From contig CANFIV010000085.1 in NCBI GenBank assembly GCA_947446935.1, positions 1 through 6,726 of the forward strand: a stretch of DNA of 6,726 nucleotides. The letters run 5' to 3'. Below, piece by piece: positions 1 to 6,363 of this stretch (position 1 is the stretch's first letter; every line of letters starts with the position of its first letter). The notes under the pieces are model-generated. The model searched no databases and had not been told where the DNA came from. It saw only the letters and a program-made list of their open reading frames with translations. A program made the position numbers and the translations under genes. This stretch comes from Sphingomonadaceae bacterium (lineage in GTDB: Bacteria > Pseudomonadota > Alphaproteobacteria > Sphingomonadales > Sphingomonadaceae).

Positions 1-170
1 CAGCCGCCCTCGCCCAATCGGCGCACCAGCACGCCACAGGTTGCATCGACATCGCCGTGGTCATGCGCAAGCGGGGCGATGTGCTCTGCCGCCCAGGCAT
101 CGAGCTCGCGAGCGAGCGTGCGGTGATGGTCGTCGAGAAACGGCCATTCGAGAAAGCTGGTATCGGCCAT
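1..170 (-). CDS. Acyl-CoA dehydrogenase family protein, N-terminal fragment (cut by window edge)
   Basis: Only the first 56 codons are present; the gene continues past the left edge. The peptide begins MADTSFLEWPFLDDHHRTLA and continues with a helix rich in Ala and Glu (LDAWAAEHIAPLAHDHGDVD). This resembles the first helices of the acyl-CoA dehydrogenase N-terminal domain, where 'F....R.L...L..W....I.P' is typical. The start is fixed by the upstream hydratase-family gene, whose TGA is followed by one base and then this ATG. A GAGGG ribosome site lies 8 nt before it. Inferred role: an FAD-dependent dehydrogenation of a CoA thioester in the same ring-degradation pathway as its neighbours; acyl-CoA dehydrogenases are known members of aminobenzoyl-CoA and salicylyl-CoA type clusters. 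The flavin-binding and catalytic-base regions lie outside the window, so family assignment rests on a short segment plus context. Confidence 0.72.
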   Translation of the reverse strand, partial: MADTSFLEWPFLDDHHRTLARELDAWAAEHIAPLAHDHGDVDATCGVLVRRLGEGG

Positions 171-171
171 C

Positions 172-981
172 TCAATTGCCCTCGAACACGGGCTTCTGCT
201 TCGCGACGAAGGCGTGGTAGGCGCGCGCGAAATCCTTGGTTTGCATGCAGATAGCCTGCGCCTGAGCCTCCGCCTCGATCGCGGCATCCACTCCCATATC
301 CCATTCGGCATGGAGCTGGGTCTTGGTCATGGCGTTGGCGAAAGCGGGCCCGGAGGCAATTTGCGCAGCCATCTTCGCAGCCTCTGCCAGCACGCTTTCC
401 TGCGCGATGATGCGGTTGAAAAAGCCCCAGCGCTCGCCTTCCTCGGCGGTCATGTTGCGGCCGAGGAACAACAGTTCGCTGGCGCGGCCCTGCCCGATGA
501 TTCGGGGCAGGATGGCGCAGGCGCCCATGTCGCAGCCGGCGAGACCAACACGGTTGAACAAGAACGCGACCTTGGTGTCAGGTGCGGCGAGGCGCAGGTC
601 CGATGCCATCGCGATGATAGCCCCGGCCCCGGCGCAGATGCCGTCCACCGCTGCGATGACCGGCTGCGGGCAATGACGCATGGCCTTGACCAGATCGCCG
701 GTCATGCGGGTGAATTCGAGCAAATCGGGCATAGTCATGCCGACCAGCGGACCGATGATTTCGTGTACATCGCCGCCCGAGCAGAAGTTGCCGCCCGCGC
801 CGGTGATGACGATCGCCTTCACCGCAGGAACGCGAGCCAGAGCGCGAAACAGATCGCGCAGTTCGGCGTAGGATTCAAACGTGAGCGGGTTTTTCCGCTC
901 CGGACGGTTGAGCGTTATCGTGCCGACACCATCGGCAAAGGACCACAGGAAATGGGCGGGCTGATAATCGGCTGGGTTCAT
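172..981 (-). CDS. Enoyl-CoA hydratase/isomerase (crotonase) family protein with atypical active site
   Basis: A complete 269-residue crotonase-fold protein, normal length for the family. It shows the N-terminal '[13 protein letters not shown]' segment (residues 22-34), the CoA/oxyanion segment 'NFCSGGDV' (65-72), the '[22 protein letters not shown]' helix region (107-128) and '[26 protein letters not shown]' (146-171). In classical enoyl-CoA hydratase two glutamates (Glu144 and Glu164 in the rat enzyme) activate water. By motif alignment these positions here hold Ile122 and about Arg144. Asp151, in GCDMGA, is the only obvious acidic candidate nearby. It falls where 4-chlorobenzoyl-CoA dehalogenase carries its nucleophilic Asp145, judging from my memory of that sequence. 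The start overlaps the MarR stop by 4 nt (ATGA), and GGAGG lies 4 nt upstream. Inferred role: hydration, hydrolysis or ring opening of a non-aromatic cyclic acyl-CoA made by the upstream fusion enzyme. Family is secure; the exact reaction is not. Confidence 0.92.
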   Translation of the reverse strand: MNPADYQPAHFLWSFADGVGTITLNRPERKNPLTFESYAELRDLFRALARVPAVKAIVITGAGGNFCSGGDVHEIIGPLVGMTMPDLLEFTRMTGDLVKAMRHCPQPVIAAVDGICAGAGAIIAMASDLRLAAPDTKVAFLFNRVGLAGCDMGACAILPRIIGQGRASELLFLGRNMTAEEGERWGFFNRIIAQESVLAEAAKMAAQIASGPAFANAMTKTQLHAEWDMGVDAAIEAEAQAQAICMQTKDFARAYHAFVAKQKPVFEGN

Positions 982-1445
982 GCATCCTCCGCAGGGCGCG
1001 CGCCGTTCTGCAAGGCGCTGTTGAGTGTTGTTGTCAGTCTGAGCAAGGTCGCCATGTCTTCGTCGGACATCTCGGAAAACAGCGAATCTACCAGTGCCTC
1101 GTGCTTTTCGGCCATCTCGCGGAAAGCATTGCGGCCATCAGGCGAGAGGACAACGTGCTGTACACGCCGGTCATCGGGATCGATCTCACGGCTGATCAGC
1201 CCGTCTTCGACCAGACGGTTCACCAGCCCGGTGAGATTGCCGTTCGAAACCAGCAGATGATCGGTCAGCTGCGACATCGTGATCGGCGCGGTTTCGCGAT
1301 CGAGCGCAGAGAGCACGTCGAAGCGCGGCAAAGTGCTGTCGAATTCGGTCTTGAGATAGCCGCGAATGCGTTTCTCGATGATCGTGGTCGCGCGCAGCAT
1401 GCGCAGCCAGACGCGCAGCGATTGCTTGGCATGGGGAGCCGCCAT
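978..1445 (-). CDS. MarR-family transcriptional regulator
   Basis: 155 residues, standard for MarR. The winged helix-turn-helix spans about residues 40-100: '[10 protein letters not shown]' (39-48), '[30 protein letters not shown]' (55-84, recognition helix near 67-79) and the wing '[16 protein letters not shown]' (89-104) with the conserved Asp-Arg pair. Flanking helices would form the dimer interface. I chose the ATG at 1445 rather than one 24 codons upstream. It overlaps the SDR stop by one base (TAATG), it has GGAGAGG 7 nt before it, and the extra residues would read through SDR coding sequence without resembling MarR. The gene sits inside the catabolic operon, coupled on both sides. MarR proteins in aromatic clusters (for example CouR and FerC) often repress until an aryl-CoA thioester binds. 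By inference this one senses a CoA intermediate of this pathway and controls the promoter upstream of 4512. Confidence 0.93.
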   Translation of the reverse strand: MAAPHAKQSLRVWLRMLRATTIIEKRIRGYLKTEFDSTLPRFDVLSALDRETAPITMSQLTDHLLVSNGNLTGLVNRLVEDGLISREIDPDDRRVQHVVLSPDGRNAFREMAEKHEALVDSLFSEMSDEDMATLLRLTTTLNSALQNGARPAEDA

Positions 1446-2206
1446 TACATCACCTCTCCGCCGGCAATGGCTATGGATTGCCCGTTGACCGAGCCTGACA
1501 GGGGGTCGCACAGCCAAAGGGCGGTAGCTGCCACCTCTTCAGGCCTTATCAGCCGCTTCTGCGGATTATCCCGCACAAATTGGGCAAGCACCTGCTCCGC
1601 TGCCATGCCCGTCTTTTCGGTCACCGCTGCGATCGAGCGCTGGACGAGTTCGGTATCGGCAAAGCCCGGACAGATCGCATTGGCCGTCGCGCCAGTACTC
1701 GCCAATTCGAGCGCCAACGTGCGGGTCAGGCCGATCACGCCGTGCTTCGCGGCGGCATAGGCCCCGGTATAGGCATAGCCCTTGAGGCCCGAAGTGCTGG
1801 CCACGGTGATGATCCGGCCATTCGCTGCCTGCGAAACCTCCTTGAGGACTGCACGCGTGCAGAGGAACGCGCCGGTAAGGTTTACCGCGATCATTTGCTG
1901 CCAAAGCGCCATCGAGGTCTTGGCAACCGGCGCCGTCTCGGCCCCGCCGGCATTGTTGACGAGGATGGTGACGGGGCTGATTGCGCGCGCCTCGGCCATG
2001 GCCGCCTCGACCGAGGCTTCATCGGTCACATCGACGCAGATTGCGGCTGCTCCCGGCAGCGTGGCCGCCACACGCTGCAGCTGCTCCAGCCGCCGCCCCA
2101 TCAGCGTCACCCGCGCGCCGGCACCGTGCAGAGTCCGCGCTATGGCTGCGCCGATCCCGGTTCCGCCGCCGGTGATGACCGCATGATGCCCAGCAAGGTC
2201 CGTCAT
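1445..2206 (-). CDS. Short-chain dehydrogenase/reductase (3-hydroxyacyl-CoA dehydrogenase-like)
   Basis: A 253-residue classical SDR. The nucleotide-binding motif TGGGTGIG is at residues 12-19, NNAG at 84-87, the active-site Asn at 109, Ser137 in 'VASTSG', and the Tyr150-x3-Lys154 pair in 'YAAAK'. The 'PGFADTE' segment after the catalytic helix is also typical. The end of the second strand reads 'LMGRR' with no acidic residue and with Arg38/Arg39, which favours NADP(H) over NAD(H) by family rules. The ATG at 2206 overlaps the stop of the fusion gene by 4 nt (ATGA), with only a weak purine-rich site upstream, so translation is probably coupled. In this operon the natural role is oxidation of a hydroxyacyl-CoA (or reduction of an oxo group on the ring) in the beta-oxidation-like phase. 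SDR sequence alone does not fix the substrate. Confidence 0.93.
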   Translation of the reverse strand: MTDLAGHHAVITGGGTGIGAAIARTLHGAGARVTLMGRRLEQLQRVAATLPGAAAICVDVTDEASVEAAMAEARAISPVTILVNNAGGAETAPVAKTSMALWQQMIAVNLTGAFLCTRAVLKEVSQAANGRIITVASTSGLKGYAYTGAYAAAKHGVIGLTRTLALELASTGATANAICPGFADTELVQRSIAAVTEKTGMAAEQVLAQFVRDNPQKRLIRPEEVAATALWLCDPLSGSVNGQSIAIAGGEVM

Positions 2207-4512
2207 ACGTTGAGCACCGCCTGGCCCGCTACCAGACTTTGTGCCCGCGCAAGATTGCGCGAGAGCTGATCGAAACCGTTGCGATAGGGCAGCGGCACAT
2301 GGATTGCATCGCTACCCAGCTCCGCCGCTGCGCGCAGCGTCCACGCCGGGTCGATCAGGTGCGGGCGGCCGAGCGCGCAAAGGTCCGCGCGGCCCGAGGC
2401 GAGGATCGAGTTGACGTGGTCGACCTCGAAGATGTTGCCAACCGCCATAACCGGCACGTCGAGCTCGTTGCGGATGAGATCGGCAAACGGGGTCTGGTAC
2501 ATGCGGCCATAGACTGGCCGCGCCTCACGCGTGGTCTGGCCGGTGGATACGTCGATGAGGTCCGCGCCTGCATCGCGGAAGGCGCGGGCGACTTCCACGG
2601 CATCGCGCGCCGTCATACCGCTTTCGCCGATCCAGTCGGTCGCGGAAATGCGCACGGACATCGGCTTGTCCGCAGGCCAGACGGCGCGCATCGCGCGGAA
2701 CACTTCGAGCGGATAGCGCAGCCGGTTTTCCAGGGAACCGCCATAGTCATCTATGCGCCGGTTGAGCACCGGGGTGATGAAGCTGGAGATCAGATAGCCA
2801 TGCGCGGCGTGGAATTCGACCATGTCGAACCCGGCGCTGGCGGCACGGCGCGTAGCGGCTACGAACTGGTCACGCACCACGTCCATGTCTGCGCGTGTCA
2901 TTTCGCGCGGGATCTGGTTGGCGGTCGACCACGGCACGGGCGAGGCCGCGATAAGGGGCCAGTTGCCATCCTCGAGCGGCGCGTCGATCGCGTCCCATCC
3001 CAGGCGGGTCGAACCCTTGGCACCGCTATGGCCGAGTTGCAGCGCGATTTTCGCCGGGCTGCTTGCATGGACGAAGTCGACGACCCGTCGCCACACCGCC
3101 TCGGCCTCGTCGCTGTAGAGCCCGGTGCAGCCCGGCGTTATCCGGCCTTCGGGCGAAACGCAGGTCATCTCGGTAAAGACCAAACCAGCTCCGCCCAGCG
3201 CCCGCGCGCCGTAGTGCACGAGGTGGAAGTCGTTCGGCACACCTTCGGCCGCGCTGTACATCGCCATGGGCGAGACGGTGACGCGGTTCGCCAGTTCCAT
3301 GCCGCGCAAGCGAAACGGGGTGAAGATCGGCGGGACCGGCTTGTCCAGCGCATGTCCGCACGCCTTTTCGGCGAACGCCTTTTCCAGCTGCGCCAGCCAT
3401 GCCGGATCGCGCAGGCGCAGGTTCTCGTGGCTGACGCGCTGGCTGCGGGTGAGCAGGGCATACGTGAACTGGAGCGGATCGAAGTCGAGATAACGGTCCA
3501 CTTCCTCGAACCAGCCCATCGAATTCTTCGCCGCGCTTTGCAGCTTCAGCACTTCGACATGGCGCTCGTCCTGATACTGGCGCAGGCCATCGGCCAGCGG
3601 CAGGTTGCTGTCGGCCAGGACTTGCGCCAGCTTGATCGCGTCCTCGAAAGCCAGCTTGGTGCCCGAACCGATCGAATAGTGCGCGGTGTGTGCCGCATCG
3701 CCCAACAAGATGAGATTGCCGTCGTACCACTGGTGGCACAGCACGCGCGGGAAGTTGATCCAGGCCGAGCCGCGCAGGTGCCCAGCATTGGTCATCAGCG
3801 GATGGCCGCCAAGGTGATCGGCAAAGATCGTCTCGCAAGCCCGGCAGGTTTCTTCCTGCGTCATCTCGCCAAAGCCCCAGGCCGCGAAGGTATCGGGCTG
3901 GCATTCAACAATGAACGTCGAGGTGTTGGCATCGAACTTGTAGGCGTGGGCCCAGACCCAGCCGTGCTGCGTTTCGACGAAGATGAATTTGAACGCATCG
4001 AACAGTTGGTGCGTACCCAGCCAGACGAACTTGTTCGGTCGCATGTCGATATCGACCTTGAACGTCTCCTCCCGCGTCGCGCGGATGCGGCTGTTCAGCC
4101 CGTCGCTGGCGATCACGAGGTCGAAGTCCTTGTAGGCTTCGAGCGTCGGATCGACCTCCACCTCGAAGTGCTGGATGATGCCCAGTTCGGCACAGCGGTC
4201 CTGCAGGATATTGAGCAGACGCTTGCGACCGATACCGATGAACCCGTGGCCGGTGGAGGTTACTTTCACGTCGTTCACGTGGACGTCGATATCGTCCCAA
4301 TGCGTGAGTTCGGCTTCCATCACCGCCGCGCTTATGGGATCGTTGGCGCGCAGGTTTGCCATGGTCTGATCGGAAAAGACCACGCCCCACCCGAAGGTGT
4401 CGCCGGGCTTGTTGCGTTCGAATATCTCGATCTGCGCATCGGGTCGACGCAGCTTCATGGAGATGGCGAAATAGAGCCCTGCGGGACCACCGCCGACACT
4501 GGCAATCCTCAT
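2203..4512 (-). CDS. Bifunctional FAD monooxygenase / Old Yellow Enzyme fusion (2-aminobenzoyl-CoA monooxygenase/reductase or salicylyl-CoA 5-hydroxylase/oxidoreductase type)
   Basis: A 769-residue two-domain flavoenzyme. The N-terminal domain (about 1-390) is a class A FAD aromatic hydroxylase: GGGPAG at 7-12 with Glu32 ending strand 2, '[14 protein letters not shown]' (131-144) as the DG motif, and '[16 protein letters not shown]' (269-284) as the GD motif. The C-terminal domain (about 396-769) is an FMN Old Yellow Enzyme: 'SPMAMYS' (414-420), '[11 protein letters not shown]' (491-501), 'FHAAHGYL' with His568/His571 (567-574), '[15 protein letters not shown]' (585-599) and 'AVGNI' (690-694). 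This arrangement is that of 2-aminobenzoyl-CoA monooxygenase/reductase of Azoarcus evansii, which 5-hydroxylates the CoA-bound ring with O2 and NADH and then reduces it to a non-aromatic cyclohexene-carbonyl-CoA. YqjM-type enzymes have Cys where Ala417 stands. First gene of the operon; the start at 4512 has AAGGTGAG just before it. Family is confident; amino versus hydroxy substrate is not resolved. Confidence 0.93.
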   Translation of the reverse strand: MRIASVGGGPAGLYFAISMKLRRPDAQIEIFERNKPGDTFGWGVVFSDQTMANLRANDPISAAVMEAELTHWDDIDVHVNDVKVTSTGHGFIGIGRKRLLNILQDRCAELGIIQHFEVEVDPTLEAYKDFDLVIASDGLNSRIRATREETFKVDIDMRPNKFVWLGTHQLFDAFKFIFVETQHGWVWAHAYKFDANTSTFIVECQPDTFAAWGFGEMTQEETCRACETIFADHLGGHPLMTNAGHLRGSAWINFPRVLCHQWYDGNLILLGDAAHTAHYSIGSGTKLAFEDAIKLAQVLADSNLPLADGLRQYQDERHVEVLKLQSAAKNSMGWFEEVDRYLDFDPLQFTYALLTRSQRVSHENLRLRDPAWLAQLEKAFAEKACGHALDKPVPPIFTPFRLRGMELANRVTVSPMAMYSAAEGVPNDFHLVHYGARALGGAGLVFTEMTCVSPEGRITPGCTGLYSDEAEAVWRRVVDFVHASSPAKIALQLGHSGAKGSTRLGWDAIDAPLEDGNWPLIAASPVPWSTANQIPREMTRADMDVVRDQFVAATRRAASAGFDMVEFHAAHGYLISSFITPVLNRRIDDYGGSLENRLRYPLEVFRAMRAVWPADKPMSVRISATDWIGESGMTARDAVEVARAFRDAGADLIDVSTGQTTREARPVYGRMYQTPFADLIRNELDVPVMAVGNIFEVDHVNSILASGRADLCALGRPHLIDPAWTLRAAAELGSDAIHVPLPYRNGFDQLSRNLARAQSLVAGQAVLNV

Positions 4513-4532
4513 CTCACCTTATCCCTTGCTGG

Positions 4533-4552
4533 TTCCGGCGGACTGGCCGGAA
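4533..4552. repeat. 20-bp inverted repeat (7-bp arms, 6-nt loop) in the operon leader
   Basis: TTCCGGC (4533-4539) is perfectly complementary in reverse to GCCGGAA (4546-4552), with six bases between. It lies 20 nt upstream of the fusion gene's ATG, about where transcription from the candidate promoter would start. It could be a DNA operator or, as RNA, a hairpin near the 5' end that affects stability. It leaves the AAGGTGAG ribosome site free. No run of T follows on the minus strand, so a terminator is unlikely. Confidence 0.4.
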
Positions 4553-4556
4553 TGAA

Positions 4557-4585
4557 GTTTCAAGCTTAAAATATCTCACTGTCAA
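4557..4585 (-). promoter_or_regulatory. Candidate sigma-70 promoter of the CoA-pathway operon
   Basis: On the minus strand a perfect TTGACA (4585-4580) is followed after 17 nt by TGAAAC (4562-4557), which matches the -10 consensus at only three of six positions. The strong -35 with a weak -10 would suit an activated or tightly regulated promoter. The predicted transcript would start near 4550 and give a leader of roughly 40 nt. A near-palindrome (4558-4572) covers the -10 and part of the spacer, as expected for a repressor site. Confidence 0.4.
4558..4572. promoter_or_regulatory. Candidate operator, copy 1 (near-palindrome around AAGCTT)
   Basis: The 14 bases 4558-4571 read TTTCAAGCTTAAAA, a palindrome apart from one mismatched pair, centred at 4564/4565. 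A related 15-mer occurs 125 bp upstream in the same intergenic space (4683-4697); the two agree at 12 of 15 positions. It overlaps the -10 and spacer of the candidate operon promoter. Its size and symmetry fit a MarR dimer site, and the operon encodes a MarR protein; binding is inferred. Confidence 0.42.
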
Positions 4586-4682
4586 GCATGGGCCGGACAT
4601 CGCTTTGGATCGGGCGGGGAAAATCATCGATTGCCGGCTCTTACCGGCGCGATGCCCCCAGTTCTAGCTCCGCCGCAATTTG

Positions 4683-4697
4683 TTTTAGGCTTAAAGT
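4683..4697. promoter_or_regulatory. Candidate operator, copy 2
   Basis: TTTTAGGCTTAAAGT shares TTT-A-GCTTAAA-T with the copy at 4558-4572. Its core TTTAGGCTTAAA is palindromic apart from one pair. The 125-bp centre spacing is close to twelve helical turns, so two bound dimers would lie on about the same face of the DNA, which would permit looping. It lies 31 bp past the IclR stop codon, within an AT-richer patch of an otherwise GC-rich region. Confidence 0.35.
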
Positions 4698-4699
4698 AA

Positions 4700-4725
4700 C
4701 TTCATGGCACTGGCAAGGCATGAAG
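4700..4725. repeat. Inverted repeat immediately downstream of the iclR-type gene (possible weak terminator)
   Basis: CTTCATG (4700-4706) pairs with CATGAAG (4719-4725) across a 12-nt loop, starting 2 nt past the IclR-family stop codon. On the minus strand it is followed by TTACTTT, a poor U-tract. The 7-bp stem has only three G-C pairs, so intrinsic termination would be weak. It might instead be a regulatory site or simply chance. No better terminator was seen between the two minus-strand genes. Confidence 0.25.
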
Positions 4726-4727
4726 CA

Positions 4728-5498
4728 TCACACACCCAGAAGATCCGCCAGAACCGCCTCGATCCCTGCAGCGGCAACCCGGATTTCCGCGAGGATGACG
4801 TCGAGTGGAGGGGCCCCGCCCTGCGCCGCACTGCGCGATGCGGAAATCGCGGCGAGGACTCGCCCGTCAGGGCTACGGATCGGCACTGCAAGGCACTGCA
4901 ACCCCTCGGCGATCTCGCCATCGTCCATGGCGTGGCCCTGCTCGCGCACGCGCGCCAGTTCCTGCCGCAACGCGCCGGGGGCAGTGATCGTCCGCGCGGT
5001 CAGCGCAGGGAAAGGACCGGTGGCGAGGTAGGCTTCCCGGTCGTTCTCGGGCAGCCAAGCCAGCAGCACCTTGCCGATGCCCGAGCAATAAGCCTCAAGC
5101 TGCATTCCCACCCGAGTGAACAGATCGCCCGCACCGGCACCCGTTTTGATGCGATAGGTCACCATATCGCCTTCGAGTGTGCCGAGTTGGACCACGCAGC
5201 GCAAAGTGCCTGCCAGCCGATGCAGCAACGGGGCGGCACAATTGGCAATGACCTGCTTTTCATCAAGCTGGCCCAGCAGGCGCAGCAGCCGCGGACCGGC
5301 GACGTGAAATCCGGCCCCCTGCCGCGCCAGATAGCCATCCGCGACAAGCGAGGCCACCTGACGATGCGCCGTCGCGACCGGCACATCCAGATCGCGCGCG
5401 ATGGATGCAATGCTGCGCGAAGAACCTTCGGCGATGACTGCCTCGAGCATGGCCAATGCCCGCGACAAGGAGCTCAGCAGTGGCGTTCCAGTTCTCAT
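4728..5498 (-). CDS. IclR-family transcriptional regulator
   Basis: 256 residues, the usual IclR length. The N-terminal winged helix-turn-helix covers about 8-66: 'SLSRALAMLEAV' (10-21), 'SIASIARDLDVPVATAHRQVASLVADGYL' (29-57). The C-terminal effector domain follows, with the signatures 'AYCSGIGKVLLAWLP' (136-150) and 'GEIAEGLQCLAVPIRSPDGRVLAAIS' (194-219). The frame stays open far upstream, but I place the start at 5498. The peptide from there begins as IclR proteins do, and the upstream residues would overlap the divergent hydratase gene. No Shine-Dalgarno sequence precedes this ATG. Divergent orientation next to the hydratase/acetaldehyde dehydrogenase genes suggests it controls them, as IclR proteins (PcaR, PobR, MhpR) commonly do for neighbouring aromatic catabolic genes. 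It might also influence the minus-strand operon downstream. The effector is unknown. Confidence 0.93.
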   Translation of the reverse strand: MRTGTPLLSSLSRALAMLEAVIAEGSSRSIASIARDLDVPVATAHRQVASLVADGYLARQGAGFHVAGPRLLRLLGQLDEKQVIANCAAPLLHRLAGTLRCVVQLGTLEGDMVTYRIKTGAGAGDLFTRVGMQLEAYCSGIGKVLLAWLPENDREAYLATGPFPALTARTITAPGALRQELARVREQGHAMDDGEIAEGLQCLAVPIRSPDGRVLAAISASRSAAQGGAPPLDVILAEIRVAAAGIEAVLADLLGV

Positions 5499-5506
5499 GA
5501 TGCGAG

Positions 5507-5534
5507 ATGATAGGGCCGGAGTCCGGTGGCACAA
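5507..5534 (-). promoter_or_regulatory. Candidate promoter of the iclR-type gene
   Basis: On the minus strand TTGTGC (5534-5529) is separated by 16 nt from TATCAT (5512-5507), a five-of-six match to the -10 consensus. The expected start point, 6-8 nt beyond the -10, falls at about 5499-5501, right at the ATG (5498). With no ribosome site present, this predicts a leaderless or nearly leaderless mRNA. The -35 match is only moderate. Confidence 0.4.
5516..5526. promoter_or_regulatory. Candidate IclR operator (CCGGA-G-TCCGG)
   Basis: An 11-bp perfect palindrome with a single central base lies in the 81-bp divergent spacer, between the -35 and -10 of the candidate IclR promoter. That position fits autorepression and control of the divergent hydratase genes. 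A second short palindrome, GGGT-A-ACCC, sits at 5547-5555. Both are GC-rich and short, so chance occurrence is possible. Confidence 0.3.
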
Positions 5535-5566
5535 GGGCGAAACTGCGGGTAACCCTGATCGCCAGC

Positions 5567-5571
5567 AGGAG
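5567..5571 (+). promoter_or_regulatory. Ribosome binding site of the hydratase gene
   Basis: AGGAG lies 8 nt before the ATG at 5580. It is near-ideal, supports that start codon, and contrasts with the missing site on the divergent iclR-type gene. Confidence 0.75.
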
Positions 5572-5579
5572 ACCACATC

Positions 5580-6362
5580 ATGACCACCAGCCACGACGAT
5601 CTCGCCCGCCGCTTGCGCGAGGCCTACGCAGCCGGCGCTGTGCCGCCGCTCCGCGACGGGCTGGAGCCGACCGATGCTGCGGGTGCCTATGCGGTGCAGG
5701 AGATAAACACGCGGTTCTGGCTGGCGCAAGGCCGCCGCATCGTGGGCCGCAAGGCGGGTCTGACCGCCAAGGCCGTGCAAGTACAACTCGGCGTGGACCA
5801 GCCGGACTTCGGCGCGCTGTTTGACGATATGCGTGTGGCCGATGGCGGGACGCTCGATCCAGCGAAATGCCTCCAACCGAAGGCCGAGGCCGAGATCGCC
5901 TTCGTGCTCGCGGCCGACCTGCCCGATCCGAACACGACTGCCGAGCAGGTCGCTGCCGCCGTCGCCACGGTCCATGCGGCGATCGAGATCGTCGACAGTC
6001 GCATTGCCGACTGGAAGATCACCTTTGCCGACACCGTGGCCGACAACGGCTCCTCAGCCTTCTTCGTGCTGGCAGGTGAAGGCCAGCCGCTGGCCGGGCT
6101 CGACCTGATCGGTGCACCGATGGAGATGACTGTAAACGGCACGGTCGCCTCGACCGGTGTGGGTGCGGCGGCTCTCGGCAATCCGCTGGAAGCCGCTGCA
6201 TGGCTGGCACAGACGCTTGCTGCACGCGGCGCGCCGCTCAAGGCGGGAGACGTGCTGCTCGCCGGTGCGCTCGGGCCAATGGTCGCGCTCAATGCTGGCG
6301 ATGTGGTGCAAGCCAATGTCGGCGGCATCGGCGCTTGCAGCTTCACCTACGGAGCGAGTTGA
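5580..6362 (+). CDS. mhpD: 2-keto-4-pentenoate hydratase (2-hydroxypenta-2,4-dienoate hydratase)
   Basis: A complete 260-residue protein of the MhpD/DmpE/XylJ/BphH type in the fumarylacetoacetase-fold superfamily. It adds water to 2-hydroxypenta-2,4-dienoate to give 4-hydroxy-2-oxovalerate, a cytoplasmic step of the lower meta-cleavage pathway. Visible signatures are '[15 protein letters not shown]' (53-67), '[11 protein letters not shown]' (74-84), '[12 protein letters not shown]' (99-110) and '[15 protein letters not shown]' (133-147). Glu103, Glu105 and Glu136 keep the spacing of the E-x-E...E divalent-metal ligands of this family. '[16 protein letters not shown]'-like sequence at 150-165 and '[12 protein letters not shown]' (200-211) are also typical. 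The start is supported by AGGAG 8 nt upstream. The stop is separated from the next gene by one base, so the two are co-transcribed. The symbol follows the family name; the gene could equally be called dmpE, xylJ or bphH depending on the upper pathway. Confidence 0.93.
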   Translation: MTTSHDDLARRLREAYAAGAVPPLRDGLEPTDAAGAYAVQEINTRFWLAQGRRIVGRKAGLTAKAVQVQLGVDQPDFGALFDDMRVADGGTLDPAKCLQPKAEAEIAFVLAADLPDPNTTAEQVAAAVATVHAAIEIVDSRIADWKITFADTVADNGSSAFFVLAGEGQPLAGLDLIGAPMEMTVNGTVASTGVGAAALGNPLEAAAWLAQTLAARGAPLKAGDVLLAGALGPMVALNAGDVVQANVGGIGACSFTYGAS

Positions 6363-6363
6363 C

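Noticed and set aside
214..1260. A 348-codon plus-strand open frame across the hydratase-family and MarR genes
   Set aside because: It crosses two confident minus-strand genes and has antisense-like composition and no recognisable domain.
1446..1517. Upstream start for the MarR gene, adding 24 residues
   Set aside because: The added residues derive from the SDR coding end and have no MarR character, while the ATG at 1445 has a good ribosome site and a TAATG junction.
2239..4569. A 776-codon open frame on the plus strand, opposite the fusion monooxygenase/reductase gene
   Set aside because: It mirrors a gene with clear flavoenzyme motifs on the other strand, and its peptide shows no recognisable family and an Arg/His/Val-rich antisense composition. 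Long antisense frames are common in GC-rich DNA.
4633..4648. Short hairpin GCCGG/CCGGC with a 6-nt loop as an IclR terminator
   Set aside because: The stem is only 5 bp and no T-run follows directly on the minus strand, and such GC palindromes are expected by chance in this base composition.
4682..4710. A second promoter for the operon using TAAAAC (4687-4682) as -10
   Set aside because: No sequence resembling TTGACA occurs at 16-18 nt spacing upstream of it on the minus strand.
5527..5546. Sigma-54 promoter for the hydratase gene (TGGCAC followed by CTGC)
   Set aside because: The GG to GC distance is 17 nt rather than the canonical 12, and the -12 element is poor. No convincing plus-strand promoter was identified in the spacer.
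5499..5975. N-terminal extension of the IclR-type frame (159 extra codons)
   Set aside because: It would overlap most of the first half of the hydratase gene on the opposite strand and does not resemble any regulator domain. The IclR homology starts right after the ATG at 5498.
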